From Bradysia coprophila (taxonomy: Eukaryota > Arthropoda > Insecta > Diptera > Sciaridae), in the NCBI RefSeq assembly GCF_014529535.1, contig NW_023503296.1, forward strand, positions 1,057,175 through 1,121,174: a stretch of 64,000 nucleotides of DNA, given 5' to 3'. The translations under genes were made by a program, and so were the position numbers. Under the pieces are notes generated by a model, which saw only the letters and a program-made list of their open reading frames with translations, was not told the DNA's origin and made no database searches. Shown here piece after piece: positions 1 through 13,341 of the stretch; positions within the stretch are counted from its first letter, which is position 1, and each line of letters begins with the position of its first letter.

Positions 1-538
1 TGCTTCGGTAACTGTTTTTCGACAAGTGTATTTGTACACCTTGCCGTCGGCTTGGATATAAACACTCTACACTTGTCGGAAAGACAGTTACTGAAGCTTG
101 TTGCTCAAAAACCCGCTTATGAGTTCGCTTTTATCACAAAATGGTTACTTCAAGTAAAGAATTACTTTCGCAGTATCGATGTAACCTACTATTCTGATCT
201 CAAATTAGGTCTGGAAATAAGTTGCCAGCGACACTTGTTTTTAGCTAATTTTTCAGGGACTGTTTTTAACATTTGAATTGGAAAACCAAGTTTCTGTAGT
301 GCTGTTTAGTAAGAGGAAGTGCTGTTATTTGTTGCTTTAATTTTTTGCCTTTGTGCTAACATTTTAGTTTTTAGTAGAATTCATCGCAAACTGATTGGTT
401 TTTTAACTTACCCCTGAATGGCTGCATTTTTATCTTGTGCATTTTACATCCTTTCATATACCTTTACAACTGAAATCACCATACCATCAAGCGTCTCATT
501 CATTAATTTCTATTTAAATTTTCTGTCCCAATGCACAG
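1..538. other. Probable intron of the Fps/Fer kinase gene
   Basis: No convincing coding exon is visible. A 74-codon open frame at 52-276 (+) has no recognisable motif. The stretch ends in a pyrimidine-rich acceptor with AG at 537-538, immediately before the SH2 exon, so it is best read as intron separating the SH2 exon from upstream exons outside the window. An alternative is that it holds the 5' UTR of a short isoform starting at the ATG at 539. Confidence 0.5.
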
Positions 539-2181
<1,643 letters not shown>

Positions 2182-2256
2182 CAGAGTTTGTCAACAATTC
2201 CACAATTTTATCATCGCATGTTTTGTTACGAGCTAAAGTGTCCGCGAAATACAAAA

Positions 2257-2262
2257 AATAAA
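2257..2262 (+). terminator. Candidate polyadenylation signal of the Fps/Fer gene
   Basis: AATAAA lies 76 bases after the stop codon, and no other gene lies between. A second AATAAA-like run is near 2501. Polyadenylation use is inferred from the motif only. Confidence 0.5.
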
Positions 2263-2955
2263 TCGAAAGATCGATAGCTGCAACAGCACATTTTTCTGTT
2301 TTTATTCACACAAAAAAAAGGAAGAAAAAATAGCTTGGATTAAGTATAATGGTGGCAAAACACGAAAAAAAAAAACTCCTCAATGTGCCAAATGAATGAA
2401 AGGCCAAATGATTATGTTTTTGTTTGCTTGCTTGTCCGTTCGTATAAAAGTGAGTTGTAATTTTATGTTCATTTTGCTGTTTCAAACATCCGAAAGTATT
2501 AAATAAAAAAGAGTCCAGTAGATTGTTTGGCTTGTCGCAGGTTTTTTTTTCAATTTTTTTTAGTAATCATCGAATTTCATCATTTTTATCGTAACTCTTT
2601 TATTTACCATTTTTTTGTTGTACATTTTAAAAATAAAATTTTATTTTACGATCGTAAATTAACTGAGTTTTATTTGGTACATTTTCTCTTCTTCCTGCAA
2701 TGGTTTTTGACCTGTGCAATTATTTCGAGAAAATTTATGAACGGCGCCCAGGTTCAGCAGCAGTCAAGCGAAATGAATTTTTTTTAACGAAACGTTTCAT
2801 TAAGAACAACTGCAAGTAAAGCCGTGAGTCAATTCCAAAAATGCATAGTCAAAACATCTTACAAAAATGTATCTAGAGGTCCCAATTTTACAATTTTGTA
2901 AGTCTCTGAATTTCTCATCGAAAAGAAGTATTTTGGACATGAAGTTCATCCGCTG
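2263..2955. other. Intergenic, AT-rich, no gene seen
   Basis: Mostly A/T homopolymer-rich sequence. One 86-codon open frame (2527-2787) is low-complexity and Phe-rich with no family resemblance. No RNA gene or clear repeat was recognised. Confidence 0.6.
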
Positions 2956-3255
2956 GAAATTCATTTTTCAAATTTTTCCCTACTAAAAAAGAGGAAGTGA
3001 AATTTCAGCATTGATTCGCTTCAGCTGTTTTTCGACTGATCCACACAAAAAATCAAAACTGTTTACACGTCTTTATTCGGTTATACCACGACCGCGCGCG
3101 TGGATGTAGCAGCTTCAACCGTATAAACAATAATAAGACAGTTATAGTTTTCATTGTTCGTGTGGATCAGCTGAAAAACAGCTGAAACAATTTCATGCTG
3201 AAATTTCACTGCCTCTGATGGTAGCGCGAAATCATTAAAATTTTGAATGAATTTC
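2956..3255. mobile_element. Palindromic MITE, about 300 bp
   Basis: The ends are inverted copies of each other. The left reads GAAATTCATTTTTCAAA, then AAGTGAAATTTCAGCA and CAGCTGTTTTTC near 3000-3035. The right carries the reverse complements (GAAAAACAGCTG near 3172, TGCTGAAATTTCAC near 3196, TTTTGAATGAATTTC to 3255). There is no coding capacity. It is a non-autonomous foldback/MITE type; the superfamily cannot be assigned because no clear target duplication was found. Confidence 0.7.
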
Positions 3256-3356
3256 GTTAACAGAACAGTCTTGAAAGGTCTCACTTTACCAGGAAGACTA
3301 TATTACCGAGCAGCTTTAACTGCAAAAAGAAAAATGTTGGTAAAGTTGTTCCGAAG

Positions 3357-4464
3357 TAAGGCTTACTATCGGGTCAGGTCGACCTGAAAATTTCAGGTCA
3401 GGTCAATTAAAATCATGACCTGAAATGACCTGAAACCTGAATTTGACCTGATAACATGACCTGAATATTATCAGGTTGACCTGAAATTTTTCTAGTTTTT
3501 TCTAAATTAGTTTTGTTAATATGAAATCGATGAAATCGAAAAAGCAATTGATTCCTGATAAGGCCTATTATTAGGTTTTTATTGTCGCAGAGCGGACATG
3601 TCTTTGTAAACAAACCCAAAGGTACGGAAAGTCGTACAATCTTCACTAGGATCATTAGCTTCACTTCGAACATTTTTTTTATGGGGTCAGGAAGTAACTT
3701 CTAGGACTGAAAGCTCCTATCAGCTAACCTGATAAGGTTTAATGACTCGTTGATGCCAATAAAAATTTAAAATGTTCAAAGTGTCGATACCCAATAAAGA
3801 TTGTGCGAATTTTATGGATGATTTGCGTTCCTATTCAGAGGCTTAATTCGCGAAACAAATTTATTTTTTCGTTCCTTAAGTTCACTTTGATATTACAGAG
3901 AAATTGGTTAGAGAACTACCCTAGGTGAATATTGTGGGCTCAGGAACCACCTATGCACCAACTTATTATTCCAAAGTACATGACCATTGACCAATATCAG
4001 GGTACATTTCAGAACTTGCATTCTAATCACTTAACTCTAATCTGTTGGTCTGTTGGTAAATTATAACGTCAAAAACCTCAGACAATAATCAAAAGTCTCT
4101 ACATTACAATGGCAATTATGTGAGTACGAATGAACGATGTTTCGTAAACATAGTAAAGCTTGAATGATTTCTGGCTCGATGGAACATCTCGTCAGCGTTA
4201 GAATATCAGCTCCAGCCACAGGAACTGATGTGAGGACAAGAAATCACGAGTCATGCGACTGAGGCAGTTGAAAATGGAATTAAATACGAAAATGTATTTC
4301 GGATTAACGACTTTTATTGAAGACTTTGATTTTTTCTAAAATTCAATTTCAGGTCATCAGATCATTTCGGGTTATTTCAGGTCATGACCTGAAAACTCAG
4401 GTCAGGTCAGGTCAAAGTCAATTTCTATTTCAGGTCAACCTGACCTAACCTGTGGTAAGCCTTA
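3357..4464. mobile_element. 1.1-kb non-autonomous transposon with AGGTCA-rich subterminal arrays
   Basis: A perfect 10-bp inverted terminal pair (TAAGGCTTAC at 3357-3366, GTAAGCCTTA at 4455-4464) bounds the element. TCCGAAG occurs just outside both ends (3350-3356 and 4467-4473), which suggests an imperfect 7-8 bp target duplication as in hAT-like elements. Inside each end is a cluster of AGGTCA/TGACCT hexamers, about seven at 3370-3490 and eight at 4350-4450, in direct and inverted orientation. The central part has no long open frame. Confidence 0.75.
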
Positions 4465-5271
4465 AATCCGAAGATACTGCGATAAAAGTGTAACTTTTGA
4501 AGCTCGGCAACAGTTTTTCGAGTATGGCTTCGGCGATCATTGAACGATCATTTTTTTGCATTCATACTCAAAATAAAACAATTCTATCATAGCCAAACCA
4601 CCGAGCTAATGTTCTTTGAAGAAACTGCCTTCACTCGAATGCTGAAGCAAATAAGAAAAGAAAATCGCAGTGACTTACATCTGCTACTGTCATTTTCGGG
4701 CAAACAGCTTTGCAAAAAGTCATGGTGAATCGGGGATATATTCTTGTCAAAGCATCGTTGTGAAAGTATAGAAGTGAAAGACTAGTTTGACCACCAATAT
4801 ACCAACCCGAATACGTGAAGAGATCGATCAGTGCCGTAGTTTCGTGTTGAGCCACTAATAAGCGTAAGTTCACCCCCACGTTCCCTGGTTGTTATTTCAC
4901 CTTTAGACTAAATATACTTCTGATTGACATACGATAGAACATTATTTCGACTTTGGTATAATTACTGTTATTACTGCTATTCACTGCCACTCTTTTTGAA
5001 TCTAATCTTAGTCTAATTAAATAATTATGAAGAAAAAAAAAGTCGTACCGAATAGCGTAAGATGGAGATTCGGAAAATATTTAACGGGGCGGGCAGGGCT
5101 TATTCAGCACGTTTTCATTACGATTGAGATTATTATTTTGATTGAAAAATTGTCCCAAAATTCGAAATCACACAAACAATGGATATATGTAGAAGAACCA
5201 CGGCAGAGTAAAATAATTCAGACCGCTCCTTCATTTTTGAAATGGCGAATAAGGGACCTAATACAACTGTA
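4465..5271. other. Intergenic, no gene seen
   Basis: Several 60-85 codon open frames on both strands overlap one another and lack recognisable motifs. No splice-linked coding structure was seen. Confidence 0.5.
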
Positions 5272-5391
5272 ACCACGAATTTTGACTAGCCGAACGAACA
5301 CAATTTCATCCACAGAGATCGGTTTTCATACAAATATTGATAGGGTTATATCTCTATGGATGAAATTTGACAATTCGTATGGCCTTGGAAC
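5272..5391. repeat. Dispersed repeat, copy 1 of a local pair
   Basis: The segment starting near CGAATTTTGACTAGCCGAAC recurs at 5721-5849 in the same orientation with many small differences. Both copies contain TTTCATCCACAGAG followed by an inverted near-match (CTCTATGGATGAAA here), so each copy is itself a weak hairpin, probably a MITE. Confidence 0.65.
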
Positions 5392-5560
5392 AGACCTGCG
5401 AACTAATGAACACTGACATAAATTGAATTAAATTTATTCCCGAAATATAAGCCTACTAGATAATTCGGATCACTCGTCAAATCAATCGCTCATGCCTGGT
5501 ATATTTTCTTCTGCAATAGAACCACGAATTCGTTGAAATGAACTGAAACTTTTTACCTTC

Positions 5561-5675
5561 ATCAACACACTCCAAGAACAGGCACGAGAACAGAATTAAA
5601 ATAAGGGGACCACTGCGGGCTTTTTGACCGTTAAAAAATCTATTCTTGTGCCTGTTCATGGAGTGCGTTGGTGTG
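5561..5675. mobile_element. Short MITE with CCAAGAACAGGCA inverted ends, copy 1
   Basis: Left end CACTCCAAGAACAGGCAC near 5568 and right end TTGTGCCTGTTCATGGAGTG near 5646 are inverted repeats of about 25 bp around a short centre. A longer copy with the same ends is at 24837-25025. Confidence 0.7.
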
Positions 5676-5720
5676 AGGTGGGAGGATTTTCTTGAAGAGA
5701 AAGATATTCGATTCTCCCTA

Positions 5721-5849
5721 AACACGAAATTTGACTGGCCGAACGAACACGATTTCATCCACAGAGCTCGGTTTTCATACAAATCTTGATGAGGTTATGT
5801 TTATGAATGAAATTTAACAGTAATTTGACAATTCGTATGACCTTGAAAC
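5721..5849. repeat. Dispersed repeat, copy 2 of a local pair
   Basis: Second copy of the 5272-5391 repeat, sharing CTGGCCGAACGAACACGATT, CATCCACAGAG and GACAATTCGTATG with small substitutions and a short insertion. Confidence 0.65.
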
Positions 5850-5865
5850 CAATGAATGTACAAAC

Positions 5866-6015
5866 CAGGTATGGTCTGTCCATACAAGCCGGAGGAAATG
5901 ACGATTTCATATAAACAAACTCACCTTTCAATGAAAATCATCGAGAGGTGAGTTTCTTTATATGAAATCGCTACTTCCTCCGCTCCACACAAATTTTGAC
6001 AATAGACCATACCTG
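5866..6015. mobile_element. Palindromic MITE, 150 bp
   Basis: Terminal inverted repeat CAGGTATGGTCTGT at the left against AGACCATACCTG at the right. An inner inverted pair is GATTTCATATAAACAAACTC against its near reverse complement GAGTTTCTTTATATGAAATC. There is no coding content. Confidence 0.78.
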
Positions 6016-6091
6016 TAGAGTATACTTTCATTGCTTGGAACATTGTCGTTGGCAAAAATTGATGGTAATCAAAATGGAGGGTCAGGCAATC

Positions 6092-6292
6092 TTTTATAGA
6101 CTGTTATGATCAGAGCGAGAGATCCGAAGACTAGTTAATTTAACTTGCCTTGGGGTACTTGTCAAAATATTGCTTTCTCTTTCAACGTGTTACGTTGAGA
6201 GCGAGAGGACCGAAGACCAGTTTATTATAAGTTGCCTTGGGGTACTTATCAAAATATTTCTATCTCTTTCATCATAACACTCTATAATAAAA
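6092..6292. mobile_element. 200-bp element: inverted ends around two direct copies of about 76 bp
   Basis: The ends TTTTATAGACTGTTATGAT (6092-6110) and ATCATAACACTCTATAATAA (6271-6290) are inverted relatives. Between them two direct copies, roughly 6111-6186 and 6195-6270, share GAGCGAGAG, CGAAGAC and TTGCCTTGGGGTACTT. This is a MITE with internal duplication and no coding content. Confidence 0.65.
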
Positions 6293-6908
6293 TAACTTCT
6301 GCTTTTCGCATATATCAGGCAAATAAATGATGAAAATGAAAGCCTAGATCCGCACATTGCCTTAGTAAAGCACACAATTTTCAATTTTGATTAGAGATTG
6401 ATGATGCATAAGTAGATAAAAAATGTCAACATGGCGTTGTCGGCTTAGTAAATTTTCGTTCGTTTTTATGAGAAAAAAAAATCAATTTTGACAATTCAAG
6501 ACTCGTTTCCAACTCGACAACCGTTTCAAATATTCATCCTGAATTTTAGAGAAAATTGATGTGAAATTCTTAAAATTTTCGCACGTTTTCAGGTAACAAT
6601 CTTAACATCAAAAATAGTTGGTACAGTCCTGGACGCATACTTCATGTTTACACACACACACATTCTACAAATAATGGACATTTTTCTTTTTTTTTGCTGT
6701 TTGTTCCGAGTCAGGCTCTCTAGTTAGAATATTTATCTGAAATACTGAAATAATTTTATCAGTCGCAGTGTAGCTTTTGAACAGTAAACACGTCTCCACC
6801 AACTGTCAACTTTCATCGTAAAAAATCAAATACAAATTCGAGCAATAAATAATCGACCATCAATCCGTCGAAAATACACTTTTAATTACACTAACTACGA
6901 AATAGTCA

Positions 6909-7158
6909 TTTGTGTGCCTTTTTTTTGGACGACTGACTTTAGGCAATTTCGCGGATTGTAGGCCGAACGAAGTGAGTGAGTATAATTTTCATGCTTCGGG
7001 CCGAAAAAAAGGGCAATTTTTGATTTTTTTCCTTCGAGTTTTCGGCCCTTTGCATGAAAACTCACATGTGTACCTGCTTTGGACTATTGATTTTAGGCAC
7101 TTTCGCTACAACCCGCGAAATTGCCTAAAATCAATCGTGCAAATCATGTACACAAATA
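6909..7158. mobile_element. MITE family with GATTTTAGGCAATTTCGCG inverted ends, copy 1
   Basis: The left end (TTTAGGCAATTTCGCGGATT near 6941) pairs with the right end (CCCGCGAAATTGCCTAAAAT near 7111). An inner inverted pair is CGGGCCGAAAAA against TTTTCGGCCC. A related element lies at 29616-29815. This copy ends about 30 bp upstream of the ORF at 7189. Confidence 0.75.
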
Positions 7159-7188
7159 ACCATTGTTTTCGTCAATTGTTCTAGAAAA

Positions 7189-7830
7189 ATGAGTTGGTGT
7201 CCAAATACAGATCTATCGGATGATCTTAGGACCTCGTTGGACGTGTATGAAGATCTGGACAATTACGGCCTAAGCAAGTGGAGCATTCGACCAGGAAAAG
7301 CTCCGTTAGATCCAGCCGAATATGGTGATGATGATGAAGTCCACAACACGCCGCCTGACGCTATGGAAGAAATAAAATTCGAGGCTTATCGAAGGAAACT
7401 CGTATCTCCAAAGAAAACGAAGCAAAGAAGATGGCCTGATGATGCAACAGAGGATGACTCGGTAGAATTGGAAATATGTAAACTTATTCGGAACACTGGC
7501 TCGGACCGCGAGCCACGTCATAATCCACTTAACTCCTCAACAACCAGCAAAACTGCAATTGCATTAGACAAGTATCCGGTTGCTGGTGTTAACGGACTGT
7601 ACTTGACATCGGATCATTTCAAGTTCAACAACGTGTACTTCCATTCGAAGCCGGAACCGAAAAAGGAAGGAGAGGAACCAGTCAAGGAAAATGGTGATTG
7701 TATTGGACCGACTACTAAGACAGCGCAGTCAAATGAGTTAAAGGAGCCAAAACATGTTGTGTCAGAGGACCTATATGTGTCGCCGGCACAATTATATGCG
7801 ATGAAAGCGCGTCCTCATCGAAAATGCTAA
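7189..7830 (+). CDS. Uncharacterised single-exon ORF, 213 aa
   Basis: Not recognised. A continuous 213-codon frame starts at AAAAATGAGT (A at -3). TTGTTCTAG just upstream could be a splice acceptor, implying a non-coding 5' exon. The protein is hydrophilic: an acidic N-terminal part (Asp/Glu-rich to about residue 60), a basic stretch (SPKKTKQRR near 90), a more structured segment near 135-155 (YPVAGVNGLYLTSDHF), a Lys/Glu/Pro-rich linker, and a basic end. No signal peptide or membrane segment is visible. ATTAAA at 7891 could serve polyadenylation. Codon use looks like ordinary coding sequence rather than chance, but it could be a retrocopy. No function is proposed. Confidence 0.6.
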   Translation: MSWCPNTDLSDDLRTSLDVYEDLDNYGLSKWSIRPGKAPLDPAEYGDDDEVHNTPPDAMEEIKFEAYRRKLVSPKKTKQRRWPDDATEDDSVELEICKLIRNTGSDREPRHNPLNSSTTSKTAIALDKYPVAGVNGLYLTSDHFKFNNVYFHSKPEPKKEGEEPVKENGDCIGPTTKTAQSNELKEPKHVVSEDLYVSPAQLYAMKARPHRKC

Positions 7831-8700
7831 GAGTTTCTAATATTGCGTATCGCAACGAAAATTGGTCTTTGTTGTTACACAGTCGTTGGAATTAAACATT
7901 TTACTTACGCGCATCGTAGAATTGTTGCATTGAGTTATTTATGGCATACTGGCGCGGCCGTCCAACAAAGCGAAAGTTATACAGCGCTAGAGTGACTAGC
8001 AGGTGAGTGACTAGCGATAATTTCCATTTTTCGTACTCTCCATCTTTAGAGAGGGATTTTCGTGACATCCTAAACGAAATATTTCATTGAATTGCTCTCA
8101 GGCTAACTGAATCGATTCCAGCTGTAAAATTTTGAAAATAATGTAGTGTTAACAGTCAAAGGGGACCAACCAGCCTTGGCAAGTTATCTTAACGATTGTA
8201 GCTTGTAAACGAAAAGGAATTGAATTCAACCTAGAACGTAAAGCCACTGACCAGTAGATAAAATCTCCAGCAGTATTTAAAGGCAACTGTAAAATCACTT
8301 AAACCAGTGCTAATTGCTTGTAAAGTTCAATGTTCATATATTACACGGTTTAGTACTGACAGATCACGAAAATGTGTGGGATCCAGTGACTATATTTCGG
8401 AAAACATTTTCCGATATTTTTCTAAATCTTCCGAAAGAAATTCAAGAAAATATCGTCCCTGGTAGAATTTGTCATACTTAACTTAAACCTATGCTGCGGA
8501 TGCCCCGATTACAAAGTAGTTATACCGGTATGGTATGACAGTACCAGGCTCGAACCTTTTTCCATTCAAACTGTAATCTTGGGATCAGAAAATCAATTTT
8601 AACAGCCGCTTCAGAAATCGCCCAAACAGCCTGGATAGCACTGTTGCATTTTATGGTACAATTAAATTAAATCAATGGTTTCGATTGCAGAAAACAATCT
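7831..8700. other. Intergenic, no gene seen
   Basis: Apart from the possible 3' UTR of the upstream ORF, nothing coding or repetitive was recognised. Confidence 0.5.
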
Positions 8701-8739
8701 TTCATTCTATGGTTGTTCTAAATATCTCGACTCCCGTAA

Positions 8740-9570
8740 AGAATCGGAAAACTCAAATCACAAAAAAAATGCCAAGAAAAATCGTCAAAGTGTGAAGAAA
8801 CCCAGAAACATAAAGAATGGAAAATTTTTCTTTATGCAACGCACTTCAAGCATGTGTGGTACTCTAAATAGAGTACTGAAACTGGACAGTGTAAAAACAT
8901 TTTCATGTAAAATAGAGTACTTTCTGCACCACTATGATCACTCATGCTTGAATTGCGTTGCTTTATGGCGTTCCTTCACACTTTGGCGTTTGTTCTTAAA
9001 GTTTTTTCTGTCGATTTTTCGCGGCGATTTAACAACTCAACCAAAAATGATGATGATTTCGTTCAATCGTAAGAAAACTATCCTCTTACGAAAAGTAACG
9101 CCTTATGTTCGACCCTAGGACATCAATCGTTTTACGAAAGGTAACGCAAAGGATTTATGCTCGATACTGGGGAATCTATCCCTTAACAAAAGGTTGGTCT
9201 GGCGATTTTTCTTCATCATTTACAGTTGATATTCGTATCTTCACACTCTAGCGATTTTTCTTGACAATAAACCACCAAGAAAAATCATCAAAATATGTTA
9301 AGAAAGGCCAAGTAAAATCGTCAAAGTGTGAAGAAACGCCAAGAAAAATCGCCTAATTGTGAATTTGAATTCGTATTTATGGTCTTTCTTCACACTTTGG
9401 CGATTTTTCTTGGCGTTCTTTTTCACTTTGGCGATTAAACAAGTCAACCAAAAATGATGAATTATCAAGAAAAAATCGCCAGAGTATGACGAAACGCCAA
9501 GAAAAATTTCCAGAGTGTGACAAAACGCCTAAATGTGACGAAAATCTTTGAAAGTGATTGAACCTAGCCA
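8740..9570. repeat. Cluster of inverted and direct copies of a CAAAGTGTGAAGAAACGCCA motif
   Basis: The motif around GCCAAGAAAAATCG...CAAAGTGTGAAGAAACG and its reverse complement (CACACTTTGGCGATTTTTCT) recurs many times: near 8770, 8978, 9315, 9392 and 9418, and in weaker form to 9540. An additional inverted pair, CAACGCACTTCAAGCATG near 8838 against CATGCTTGAATTGCGTTG near 8944, makes a nested palindrome. The open frames here (for example 8675-9118) read through these repeats and are not genes. It is a nested MITE/foldback cluster. Confidence 0.65.
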
Positions 9571-11278
9571 TGTTCAGCTATAAGTTCCAATGAAAATCTA
9601 TGATAAATTATATGACGAAGCTGCAAAAGCCAGTGAAATTTAGCCACTGAAGATGCCATCCAATTCAGGGCCTAAAGTAAGATATAAGCTCATGGGAAAT
9701 CACCACCGCAGTCACGGTTTACCCGTTTCCGATTGTAATCGTGAAGCATTAAAAGCAAGAATGGTTAGATCATGAGTCACGGTAGCCCTCAAGTGAGAAA
9801 AAAAGTTGGAAGGGTTAGCTTAGATATAGTGGGACGGGCTTTCTGAGTCCTCTGAGGTCCAATGACTCCTAACAATACTCTTGTTTATGTACCATTTCAA
9901 AATAACATTTTTGCAGCTTGATGACTGCCGTGAAAATCCATACAAAATTCTGAAAAAAATCGAAAAAAAAAATGTTTTATGTGAAGGGATGATCAGCTCA
10001 GACGTTGCGGAGTGGTTTTCTTGTCATGCGAAAATTTCATGAAAAAAGTATGGTCGGCATTCCCGATTCGGGAACATTTATTGCTGATTTTCAGAACACT
10101 TTTCGACGAAGGATTGTGGTTTCTTGTGAAACGATTACACCTTTATCGATAGAGATCTCGGCTCGTTTAGCGTTAGAGACGCAAATGGTCGATCCTTAGA
10201 TTTTTTGAAAATGTCAGCTCAAGATGAAAATACATGATCTAAATTAAACTCAGGACTAATGTTTTTTCAAGAAATTATTTTTATTAATTTTTTAAAGTTT
10301 CTTTAACTTCTTGAGTGTTTCTTCATTTCTTCTGCATTTTCTGTTCAAATATCAATCGTTCTTAGCTTCTCCTCGAGGCTTCATTTTAAGAAATTTCCTT
10401 GAAATCCTGTTTTTTCCAAGTTTTCTTTAATAATTTTGGAATTTTTTCAGAAATTAAGGAAATTTGTAGTGAAAATCAACCGTAAAGTCTAATTTCAATT
10501 TCATTTAAAAACTCAAACTCCACTTTTGAGCCGAACATTTTTTGCGCTACGGATAAAGGGACCCTTCTGACAGACAAAAGGTGAATGAAGGAAGGAATGA
10601 CTGAGCTACATCGTCTTTAGGGAAAGAAACAGAACCCAAAAAAAGAAATTGGCGATTTGACTTTGATAATACTTCATATGGCTTTAAAATTAACATCTCG
10701 GGGTTGATTCCATTGTTCAGTTTAGCAAATTTTGAATGAAAAATCGGAAACGCTCCCACTTTGTGGAGTCGTAGCTGCGCAGTTAAACAAAATAAATTTC
10801 AATTTTCTTCAAGAATTTATTGATAAATAAATAATGATTGGAGGTGGTGGTAGTGTGTGGCGGCAAGTACTGATCATTTTGAATGGTACCGGTGTGCAGG
10901 AGGAGTTACGTGTGACCAATTTCATAATTTTTATTTATTTATTGGCATAAATAAATTACAAAATAAAAAAGGAAAATTTCGTTTGACTTTTTTTTTAACA
11001 TAAAGAATTCTTTTCTTTCGTAAATAGAAATATGAAACACTTGTGATCAGAGGCGTTTTTAGCATAAAAAAAATATCCAAAAAAAGAAACAAAAATTCCA
11101 AGAAATTTTAAAGAAAAAGAAAAACAATCGACACAGCTTTAAAGAATTTAATTTATAATTAAACCGAACTTTTTGTTAAATAAATAAAATTTCAAAGGCG
11201 TCCGACGAAACAAATGAACATTTTTTTACACATTTTCTTCTTGTTACTAAATTTTTTTTTCTTTGTTGCTCTCAAAGT
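9571..11278. other. Intergenic, AT-rich, no gene seen
   Basis: Homopolymer-rich sequence with several short chance open frames. No domain, RNA gene or structured repeat could be supported. Confidence 0.5.
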
Positions 11279-12349
11279 TATAGTAGAGGTCCTTAGCATA
11301 AAAATAGTTCACTTTATAGTAGAATGGTGAGCTTTGGACCAGTGATTGATATTGGTAGCCTGAGTCCAAAAAGATTAACACCCCTCAAAAAACCCCACCC
11401 CACACCCCAACACCCCTCACCAAAGATTTTAGTGTAAGGGTCACTTCAATGAATTATTGTGATGCGCCTGTCAATACTAGACTGTCGATATGGGGCTTAA
11501 ACGAAAGGTAAAGGTTCATACTTTTTTTATATGACCAAACGCTTTTCAATTTTTCATTTTCCACATCAATTTTCCGAGCTTTCCATGAAAATCTATGAAA
11601 TCTCAAATATAAAGGGTGGTGAATAAGTTAAAAAAGTTTTTGTGAATACTTCCTTCTGCAATATGGTTATCCAAAGACTTCTTCGCTAATTTGACGAAAA
11701 AAAATTAAATAATGTGTCATAGACTTGGAGATAAGCTCAGTTTTCCACCGCCGGAAAATTTCATTGAAATACTTTTTTACATATAACTGATGAGATATGC
11801 GAGCTGTGTCATTGAATTTGCGAGATTATCATAGGATAGTTTATTGACGCATTTATTGAACTCTAGGAGAAGTCAATACACCATTAACCTCAAGTCACCC
11901 ACCTCCCACTCTCCTATTATTGAACAAATTGTAGAAAAATTTTAAAATAGAAAGCAGACTATTTTTGAACTTACAAATTTACGCTGTAAATGTTTGGAAT
12001 ATTGCCTGCAATACCTTTTTCAAGTGGACAGTGGAAATAATTAAGAGTAAGTATGTAAGATACTACATTTTCAAATAAATATTGTTGTGCGATTACACTG
12101 CAAAAATGCTCCAGAGGCAGTTTCTGTCTACGTAGTAAAAATGATTTAAATGTCCCACATTCAGCAATTATCACTCACATTCCACATTATGTGGTTTAAT
12201 TATTTTGATATCATTTATGAGTCAATATGTTAGATTTACCAATCATTTTTGATCGATGCACACAGATCTTGTGATCTTTTGTACTACCCTGTCATCCTAA
12301 AAATCTTGAATCCGTTGGACATTAGATAGTGAGATTATAGGAAGAGTGT

Positions 12350-12478
12350 TTTATCAAAAGCAGTAAAGTCCACCATTCTCTTAACTCTTCTAACGTAGGT
12401 AGAGGAAATATAGTTGTCCCTTTCTGTCTCACGGTCTATATGGGCAGTGGACTTAACTGCTTTTGAAAATGGTAGATG
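12350..12478. mobile_element. Small inverted-repeat element inside the large foldback spacer
   Basis: ATCAAAAGCAGTAAAGTCCAC at the left pairs with GTGGACTTAACTGCTTTTGA at the right, enclosing about 80 bp. It is likely a MITE nested in the larger element. Confidence 0.6.
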
Positions 12479-13341
12479 CTTGGAGATGATTATAGCGAAG
12501 TAGAACAATCAACTTTCTTTTAAATTTTGCCGCATCAGACCAATAAACAAAACCAACCATGGAGATGATTCCATCAAACTTTCTATGAACAAAATAATCT
12601 ACTCGCATCTCCAAACATCTGGTGTACCACTAGTACCCACAGCTCATCTCCAACTAAAACCATTGCCTTACTCCAGGCGAGCAAATGGGTACGTATGACA
12701 GTCATACTATGACTAGCTAATCTATAGGACCTTAAAAGCATACCTCGCAGTCCTAAGGCGATGGCTGACGGCTTAGGTCTTCACTATTGATAGCTGGTAA
12801 GACAAGATTGTCCCTATCATTGAAATTGACACAGCCTGTAACATTTAGTCCAGTCTTATATTTCAAAAACTAGCCTGTCCGAACGTAACGTTTCTCTGCA
12901 TTGAACCAACATAACAGCCGAAGCCTGGCACAAAAGCCACTGGCGAGAGAGTGACAGAGTGTCCAGAATCAAGATAATCTAACGTATTTGTTATGAAAAT
13001 GTAGATACTTTTATTACGATGGGTATCAGACGAGTATTTTTGATTGTAGAGCAAATCAGATAGTAACGAGCTTCTCAATGGTAATGTTCCAATACGTCAG
13101 TTGTAAATAAAATAAAGAGGATGTTATTAATACTTATAATTAAAAAACTTAAAAATTAAACGTGAGCTCTCGACATATGAATCTTTTAGACGCAAACACT
13201 TCCTAATCTTGAAGAGAATAGAAAGGGAGCTAGGCTCACCGCCACTAAATTGCAGTAGTGCTACCAGAAGCTTCATTTACAAAAGATATCAAAATAATTA
13301 AACCAGATAATGTGGTATTTATTTCTGCGTCTTAAAGGTTG

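Noticed and set aside
52-276. 74-codon frame as the upstream Fps/Fer exon
   Set aside because: No F-BAR or FX resemblance and no splice donor that would join it in phase to the SH2 exon.
8675-9118. 147-codon plus-strand frame
   Set aside because: It reads straight through the inverted-repeat cluster and is Lys/Phe-rich because of the repeats; no domain.
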